Source: Elusimicrobiota bacterium | GTDB taxonomy: Bacteria; Elusimicrobiota; Elusimicrobia; UBA1565; UBA9628 | Reading direction: 5' to 3' | DNA: 64,000 bases | NCBI GenBank assembly: GCA_003452935.1 | Contig: DMMY01000025.1 | Location: 1 to 64,000 of the forward strand | Part shown: piece after piece, positions 59,077 through 64,000 of the stretch | How positions within the stretch are numbered: the first letter of the stretch is position 1 | Layout: each line of letters opens with the position of its first letter | Made by a program: the position numbers and the translations under genes | Notes under the pieces: model-generated | Seen by the model: only the letters and a program-made list of their open reading frames with translations | Databases searched by the model: none | Told to the model about the DNA's origin: nothing

Positions 59077-60687
59077 TCAGGCGGCGATCCGCCAGATCTT
59101 GACCGGCCCGAAGCCCCGAACTTGGGCCTCGCCGCCGTAGGCGCACTCGAATTCGCCGCCCAGCATGCGGTGCGTCGATTCCGACACCGCGATGCTGTTG
59201 GGCTGGGCCAGGCGCTCCAGGCGGGAGGCGAGGTTGACCGTGTCGCCCAGCGCGCTGTATTCGATGCGGCCCGGAAAGCCGATATTGCCCAGCACGAGAC
59301 GGCCCGAGTTGATGCCGACGCGCAGGGGGATGGCCGCGCCCCAGCGCGTGGCGGTCCATTTCGTCCAGCGCTCGATCATTTGCTTGCCCGCGCGGATGGC
59401 TTGCGCGGCGTGATTGGCGCGCGTGATTCGGGGGTCGTCGATAGGTGTCGAGCCGAATACTCCCATCACGCCGTCGCCGATGAATTTGTCCACATGGCCG
59501 CCCTGGCCCTGGATCGCCTCGGCGGCCATTTCGAAATAGGGATTGAGCAGCTCGCTGACTTCCAGCGGGCTGCGATCCCGGCAGAAGGCGCTGAACTCCT
59601 GTATGTCGACGAAAAAGACCGTGGCCTCGCATTCCTTGACGCCCAGGCTGACCGGTTTGCCTTGTCGCGATGACTCCACGATCAGGCGCACCACGTCCGG
59701 TCCGAAGTACTGCTGCATATTCTGCTCGACGCGCATGAGATAGGCTTGGCGCTCCAGGGCCAGCTGCAAGGCGGCCACGTTGGCCAGGGCGTTGGTCAAA
59801 TACAGGTCCGCCTCCTGGAATGAGCCGCCGTGGTTGCGGTTGTCCATGTAGAATACCCCCAGGCGCTCGTTGCGGCCGCGCAGGGGAATCAGCAGTCCGG
59901 AACTGATGTTCTGCTCTATTTGGCTCTTGGTGATGTCCTGGATTTTTGATTTGAGCAGGAAGGCGCGATCCGCCGGAAGGCTTTGCAGGAGGCCGGAACT
60001 GAATCTAAAATCCAGGAGACGGCCCGCTCCCTTCTGCCAGGCCAGCCGCGCGGAGGGAGTCCCATCCGGAGCGAAGGTGAGGATGGCCGCGACTTGGGCC
60101 GCGGGGATCTTTTCCATGGCGAAGTTGAGGATCGCGGCCAGGCATTCGTCGCTGTCCTTGATGCGGTAAAGCTTCGTGAAAAGCTCTTCCAGGCTCCCGA
60201 ACCCCATGCGGGTGCCGGTGTCGCCTTCGGCGATGACCAGGGGGGGCTCCTCGCCGAGGCGCTGGAGCAGGCGGTCGATGTTTACGGCCTGCCGCTCGGA
60301 GTCATCGATCCGGAAACCCCAGGGGCCGATCTTCAGGGCGTCGCCGGGCTTGATGGATTCAGGGTTCCAAAGCCGGCGGTCGTTGAGAAACGTTCCGCTG
60401 ATGCTGGGCTTGGGTTGGCCGGTCTCGGGCACCGGGTTGAGGCTGCCGTCCATGACCAGCCAGCGGTCCTCCCGCTGCAGGAGGTGGCAGTGCCAGCGGC
60501 TCGTCGTCCGGCAGAGCGCTTCCGAATTGGGAAGAATCAGCTGGCAGTCCGGGGCGCGGCCGATGCTGAAGGGGGACTGGCGCAGCGGGAGGACCTTCTT
60601 GCCCGCTCCGCCCTCCTCGAGAATCCAGCAATTGCGCTTATCCTGCCAGACGAAAGAGAAGGAATCTCCCGCCAGGAGTTGCAGCAC
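59077..60687 (-). CDS. FHA-GAF-adenylate cyclase (class III)
   Basis: 536 residues. An FHA domain (about 25-120: FSIGRAPDCQLILP, RWHCHLL, PSISGTFLNDRRL) binds phosphothreonine peptides; a GAF domain follows (about 165-310); then the cyclase domain (about 350-530) with FFVDIQEFSAFC (metal Asp), HVDKFIGDGVMGVFG (adenine-specifying Lys and second metal Asp) and GNIGFPGRIEYSALGDTVNLASRLE (Asp, Asn and Arg). It makes cAMP. The FHA domain and the upstream kinase gene suggest phospho-dependent control. The start codon is GTG and a promoter sits directly before it. Confidence 0.92.
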   Translation of the reverse strand: MLQLLAGDSFSFVWQDKRNCWILEEGGAGKKVLPLRQSPFSIGRAPDCQLILPNSEALCRTTSRWHCHLLQREDRWLVMDGSLNPVPETGQPKPSISGTFLNDRRLWNPESIKPGDALKIGPWGFRIDDSERQAVNIDRLLQRLGEEPPLVIAEGDTGTRMGFGSLEELFTKLYRIKDSDECLAAILNFAMEKIPAAQVAAILTFAPDGTPSARLAWQKGAGRLLDFRFSSGLLQSLPADRAFLLKSKIQDITKSQIEQNISSGLLIPLRGRNERLGVFYMDNRNHGGSFQEADLYLTNALANVAALQLALERQAYLMRVEQNMQQYFGPDVVRLIVESSRQGKPVSLGVKECEATVFFVDIQEFSAFCRDRSPLEVSELLNPYFEMAAEAIQGQGGHVDKFIGDGVMGVFGSTPIDDPRITRANHAAQAIRAGKQMIERWTKWTATRWGAAIPLRVGINSGRLVLGNIGFPGRIEYSALGDTVNLASRLERLAQPNSIAVSESTHRMLGGEFECAYGGEAQVRGFGPVKIWRIAA

Positions 60688-60693
60688 ACAAAG

Positions 60694-60722
60694 AGTATAG
60701 CGGCAGTCCTATGAGGCGTCAA
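60694..60722 (-). promoter_or_regulatory. Cyclase promoter, leaderless type
   Basis: Read on the minus strand: TTGACG (60717-60722), 17-base spacer and TATACT (60694-60699), then six bases to GTG 60687. The calculated start point coincides with the start codon. It lies in the 50 bases between the kinase stop and the cyclase, so the cyclase can be expressed separately. Confidence 0.65.
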
Positions 60723-60737
60723 GGCTGGCGCGGCGGT

Positions 60738-62807
60738 CTATTGGATACGGCAGATGAGGTCGTAAAGCTCCGCGGCACTGGAGATTCTTTGCCGAGGGTC
60801 CGGGGCCAAAACCCGGGCCATGAGCTCTTCCAAGGATTTCGGCAGTTCCGGGACGATGCGGCTCAGGGGGGCGCAGCAGAGGCGCTCCTTCTGGACCAGG
60901 AAGTCCGGGCCCTTGAAAGGGAGTTCTCCCGCGAGCATCTCGTAGAGGCAGACCCCCAAGGCGTAGATATCGGAGGGCTTGCCGCACTTGCCCATATGCT
61001 GCTCCGGCGCCATGTAAGCCAAGGTTCCCGCGGCTTCGCGCTGGGTCAGCATGGAGATCGTCGCTTTCATCTCCCAGGCGAGTCCGAAGTCCATGACCTT
61101 GACGAAGCCGGCATGGTCGATCATGATGTTGGCGGGCTTGAGGTCCCGGTGCAGAACGTGGCGGCTGTGCGCGTAGTCTATGGCCTGGCAGAGACAGCAG
61201 AGAATGCCCCGGCTCTCCTCGAAAGTCAGGCGTTTGCGCTCGGTGATGAGCTGGGAAAGGGGCATGCCTTCCACATAGTCGAGCACCAAATAGAGGTCAT
61301 CGGCGTCCTCCACGATTTCGTGGACCCCCACGATGTATGGATGGTTGAGGTGCGATATGATCTTGGCCTCTTGGATGAACTTGTCCCGCTGGTCCGTGCG
61401 CAACCGGATCTCGGGGCGCATCCTTTTAAGCGCCACCTTGCGGCCCAACTGGCGGTCCGAAGCCAAAAAGACCACGCCCATGCCGCCTTCTCCGACCTGG
61501 AACACCAGGTCGTAGCGGTTGGCCACCACGCTTTCCGACCGGGCGGTCTCGGGCGGGGCCGCCATCGGGGCGACCTGGCCTGTGGCCGCGGCCTTGACCA
61601 TGATCCGGCGCCTCTGCAGGGCCCGGTCCACGGCCGAGATCAGCCGGCCCGGCTCCGTGGGCTTGAGCAGCGCGTCGTCGGCCCCCAGCTCTATGGCGCG
61701 GCTCATCTCGCGCAGCGCGCGCTCGAGGGGATAGACGTCTATGAGGAAGATGATGCGCAGGTCAGGATCGGCCCGGCGCAACTGCTGGGATAATTCCGTC
61801 ACCGCGTCCTTGGCGTAGGTGAAAGAGTAGGCGAAGGTCATGCCGAGGACAGCCACGTGGAATTCGCCTTTGCGCGAGGCCAACTTCAGGGCTTCCTTGG
61901 CGTCGCGGGCCATCTCGACCCGGTAGCCCGCGGTCAGCAGCGGCCGGGCCAGCTTGGAGAGGAGTTCCTGATCCTGGTCCATCAGCAGCAGCGGTATCTT
62001 GCTCCTCGCCGCGTCGTCGGATTTGGAGTTCAAGCCTTCCAGGACGGCGCCTACGAGGCTCGGCTGTTCCCGGGGCAAGAAGGCCGGAACTCCTTGCCGC
62101 ACGCAGCGGGTCGCGTCGGGCACTGGATCCTCGCTGGTGACATGGTAGCAGACCGCGCGCGGCGCGGTCTTGCGGATCTTCTTGTCCCAGGCCTCGGCTT
62201 GCGCCGAGTCTCCGGTGAAGAGAGCCACCGCGACGTGGCCGAGGCCCGCCTGGGATTGCTTGCGCTGGCGCCCCAGGAGCTTGCCCAGCAGCCCCGCGGA
62301 ATCATCCGCTCCGGACTTTGGCTGCGCCAGCAAGAACTGCGGCAGGCCCTGGAGGGACTCAAGCACCGCGCACTCGACGTTTCCTTCCTTGAGGCTGGTC
62401 GGCACGGCCTTGGCCCTGAACAGGGTGTGGTCCACGAGGAGGACGACGGGGCGGTCGACCGTGCGTACCGCCTCCACGAAGCCGGGCAGCAGGGGCCAGG
62501 AGAGCTTGCGCAGGGGGGCGGGATGCGCCGGTGAAAGAAACGAGGCCGGCCTTAGGAAGATCAGGGAGAAGGATCGTTTGTCTTTCTGGACTTGCAGCAG
62601 CCCCTCGGCTTCGGCTGATGAGACCTGGGCCAGATCGACCACTATGGCGGACACCTCGGAGGTCGAAAACGGCCACCCGCTTTGGCCCACGGCCTCTTGA
62701 GCGCTGGCTAAGACGGTGACCTCGAGGCCCTGTCCTTTCAGGGAAGCGGTGACGGCTCTCTGCAGGGAGTCGTCCGCCGTAACCACCAGGATTTTACTTT
62801 TGGCCAT
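60738..62807 (-). CDS. Receiver-domain Ser/Thr protein kinase
   Basis: 689 residues. The N-terminal half holds two receiver-like regions: MAKSKILVVTADDS at the start and IPLLLMDQDQELLSKLARPLLTAGY near residue 280. They are degenerate, as the phospho-acceptor Asp is not in a clear place in the first. Residues about 420-680 are a Hanks-type kinase: GEGGMGVVFLA, VALKRM, HRDLKPANIM, DFG and APEQ. A phosphorylated target could bind the FHA domain of the cyclase encoded 50 bases downstream. The family is frequent in multi-domain signalling proteins. No strong ribosome site. Confidence 0.9.
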   Translation of the reverse strand: MAKSKILVVTADDSLQRAVTASLKGQGLEVTVLASAQEAVGQSGWPFSTSEVSAIVVDLAQVSSAEAEGLLQVQKDKRSFSLIFLRPASFLSPAHPAPLRKLSWPLLPGFVEAVRTVDRPVVLLVDHTLFRAKAVPTSLKEGNVECAVLESLQGLPQFLLAQPKSGADDSAGLLGKLLGRQRKQSQAGLGHVAVALFTGDSAQAEAWDKKIRKTAPRAVCYHVTSEDPVPDATRCVRQGVPAFLPREQPSLVGAVLEGLNSKSDDAARSKIPLLLMDQDQELLSKLARPLLTAGYRVEMARDAKEALKLASRKGEFHVAVLGMTFAYSFTYAKDAVTELSQQLRRADPDLRIIFLIDVYPLERALREMSRAIELGADDALLKPTEPGRLISAVDRALQRRRIMVKAAATGQVAPMAAPPETARSESVVANRYDLVFQVGEGGMGVVFLASDRQLGRKVALKRMRPEIRLRTDQRDKFIQEAKIISHLNHPYIVGVHEIVEDADDLYLVLDYVEGMPLSQLITERKRLTFEESRGILCCLCQAIDYAHSRHVLHRDLKPANIMIDHAGFVKVMDFGLAWEMKATISMLTQREAAGTLAYMAPEQHMGKCGKPSDIYALGVCLYEMLAGELPFKGPDFLVQKERLCCAPLSRIVPELPKSLEELMARVLAPDPRQRISSAAELYDLICRIQ

Positions 62808-62914
62808 GACGTTTCTTACATAGGATGATAGCATACCGTCCGGCGGCCGAAAAACTTTTTAGGGCTAGCCAAAATCACGCGGTTAAGCTAAACTCTAATC
62901 CAGCAGGTTGGAAC

Positions 62915-63280
62915 ATGGCCAGAATTCTCATAGTTGACGACGACCCCATGATCGTGGATCTGGTGCGGGACCTTTTGGCCATGCAAAATCATTTCTTGGA
63001 CACGGCCAATGACGGCGCGCAGGCCGTGGCCAAGCTCAGCCAGGCGCCTTTCGACCTGCTGATCATCGACCGCAACATGCCGATCATGAACGGAATCCAA
63101 GCCATCGCCGCCGTCCGAAGCAATCCGCAGTTGCGCGCCCTCAAGATATTGATGTTCACCGCCGTCAACGATCCGAGCAAGCTCGCGGAAGCGGCTCAAG
63201 TGGGAGCCGACGGCTGTTTGAACAAGCCCATCCAGCTGGCCGAATTTTCCGCCACGATCAGAAAAGTCCTCGAAAAATAG
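62915..63280 (+). CDS. Single-domain response regulator (CheY-like)
   Basis: 121 residues of a stand-alone receiver: VDDDPMIVDLV (acidic pocket), DLLIIDRNMPIMNG (phospho-acceptor Asp), FTAVND (Thr) and LNKPIQ (Lys). It has no output domain and should act by binding a partner. It is divergent from the receiver-kinase gene and shares its intergenic space. ATG 62915 is preferred because AGCAGGTTGG lies just upstream and the receiver fold starts at residue 1. Confidence 0.9.
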   Translation: MARILIVDDDPMIVDLVRDLLAMQNHFLDTANDGAQAVAKLSQAPFDLLIIDRNMPIMNGIQAIAAVRSNPQLRALKILMFTAVNDPSKLAEAAQVGADGCLNKPIQLAEFSATIRKVLEK

Positions 63281-63351
63281 TCGCGGCTTAAGACTACCTC
63301 AAAATCCCATTGCGGGCTGCAGCCGCGCCCTATCCGGGATAATTGCAGGCG

Positions 63352-63684
63352 TTAGATGCCGATGCGCGCGAGCATGATGCAGATGTCGTTGGTGATCTGC
63401 ACCAGCTTGGGATGCGAGGTTTCAAAACCCTGGGTCGATAAAACGAGCCCCTCGATCGAGTGCTTCATCAGACTGGGCGATTTCGTCTTGCGCGTCGCCT
63501 CATGAGCGGCCATTTCCGTTAAGCCGGCGATGCTGCGGGCCTGTTCGTCATGGGTTCGCGATAAATGGCCGACTTCCTCTTTGAGGGCCGAGAGCAAGGA
63601 CACGAGCGCTTTTCTCTCCTCGCTGTGCAGGGAGTCCAACCGGCGAATCGCGTCTTCTATTTTTTTGACAGTGTCTTGGACCAT
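63352..63684 (-). CDS. DUF4404 family protein
   Basis: 110 residues: long helical N-terminal region with coiled-coil character (KKIEDAIRRLDSLHSEERKALVSLLSALKEEV) and a conserved end STQGFETSHPKLVQITNDICIMLARIGI, matching DUF4404. The function of this family is unknown. ATG 63684 has GGAGGT upstream. It stands between the response regulator gene and the rlmI-like gene. Confidence 0.82.
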   Translation of the reverse strand: MVQDTVKKIEDAIRRLDSLHSEERKALVSLLSALKEEVGHLSRTHDEQARSIAGLTEMAAHEATRKTKSPSLMKHSIEGLVLSTQGFETSHPKLVQITNDICIMLARIGI

Positions 63685-63760
63685 GTCGACCTCCATCCAG
63701 CCGCCGAATTCCAAATCGTCTCCGGGTATGATATCACAGCTGAAAGGGCGGCGATAGCCG

Positions 63761-64000
63761 CTAGAAGACCCGGCACCAGAGGACCTTGAGATATTCGCCT
63801 TCGGGATGGTCGACCGCGATGGGATGGTCCGGACCGGCGCCGCTTTTGCGGAATATCTCGACGCGTTTGCGCGCGCTGCCGGCCGCGGTGCGCAGGGTCT
63901 GCTGGAACTCCTCCCACCCGAGCATCCCGCTGCAGGAGGCCGTGACTAGAATGCCGCCCTCCTCCACGACGGCCAGGGCCAAGCGGTTGAGGTCCACGTA
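63761..64000 (-). CDS. Class I SAM-dependent rRNA methyltransferase (RlmI-like), partial
   Basis: The C-terminal 79 codons of a gene that continues beyond the window edge. YVDLNRLALAVVEEGGILVTASCSGMLGWEEFQ and the terminal DHPIAVDHPEGEYLKVLWCRVF match the RlmI/RlmK-type 5-methylcytosine (m5C1962) 23S rRNA methyltransferases. SCSG is the conserved catalytic region. The N-terminal PUA domain and SAM site lie outside the window. It is on the minus strand and complete at its stop. Confidence 0.85.
   Translation of the reverse strand, partial: YVDLNRLALAVVEEGGILVTASCSGMLGWEEFQQTLRTAAGSARKRVEIFRKSGAGPDHPIAVDHPEGEYLKVLWCRVF

Noticed and set aside
1..64000. tRNA or rRNA genes
   Set aside because: I looked for CCA-ending cloverleaf stems, GGTTCGAATCC-like T-loops and rRNA core sequences and found none that hold up; a covariance search would be decisive.

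Overview
The window is GC-rich, gene-dense bacterial chromosome from a diderm. It encodes a TolC/adaptor/RND metal pump, an outer-membrane barrel and many Sec-exported and lipobox proteins. The set of exported caspase-like, HEAT, J-domain and FecR proteins, with a tungsten/molybdenum aldehyde oxidoreductase, would fit Elusimicrobiota or another little-cultured diderm phylum. That placement is inference: no rRNA or other phylogenetic marker is present. I recognised no rRNA, tRNA, CRISPR array, prophage or intact insertion sequence.

Layout. 0-6 kb: a membrane zinc-ribbon protein, caspase-like lipoprotein 1, then a redox row (DUF134 regulator, NifX-like protein, two thioredoxins, a 58-aa membrane protein, an ECF sigma factor with a zinc-finger anti-sigma). 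6-11 kb: ankyrin-caspase lipoprotein 2, then a fur-feoAB-cation efflux operon on the minus strand, divergent from arsC. 11-16 kb: an exported beta-lactamase-like hydrolase, a solitary trpF-like gene and caspase-like lipoprotein 3. 15.8-22.1 kb: a merR-tolC-cusB-cusA type metal efflux operon. 22-26 kb: coaBC, a uracil-DNA glycosylase, and a tandem pair of exported matrixin-like proteins, one with an intact zinc site and one without. 26-35 kb: caspase-like lipoprotein 4, an exported J-domain protein, a FecR protein and a kinase-like/HEAT protein. 34.7-43.1 kb: osmC, arsR, a rhodanese, a His-tailed drug/metabolite transporter, caspase-like lipoprotein 5 and a znu-type zinc uptake operon. Two 98-bp palindromic elements in opposite orientation bracket part of this stretch. 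43-50 kb: oligoendopeptidase F, a sugar-kinase-like phosphotransferase, an AbiE-type toxin-antitoxin pair and an aldose-epimerase-like gene. 50-57 kb: MoaD-like protein, aldehyde ferredoxin oxidoreductase, an exported JAMM-like protein, a DUF4143 ATPase and a membrane/THEP1 fusion. 57-64 kb: an extended PiT permease, an FHA-GAF-adenylate cyclase, a receiver-Ser/Thr kinase, a response regulator, a DUF4404 protein and the 3' part of an rlmI-like gene.

Themes. (1) Metal homeostasis: feoAB/fur, a CDF-like exporter, cusCBA, znuABC and arsC. (2) Exported proteins carrying domains normally found in the cytoplasm or in eukaryotes: five caspase-like lipoproteins on the same strand, a J-domain, ankyrin and HEAT repeats, a kinase-like fold, JAMM and matrixin motifs. 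(3) Tight operon packing through ATGA or TGATG overlaps, together with several promoters whose -10 box lies 6-7 bases before the start codon, which predicts leaderless mRNAs.
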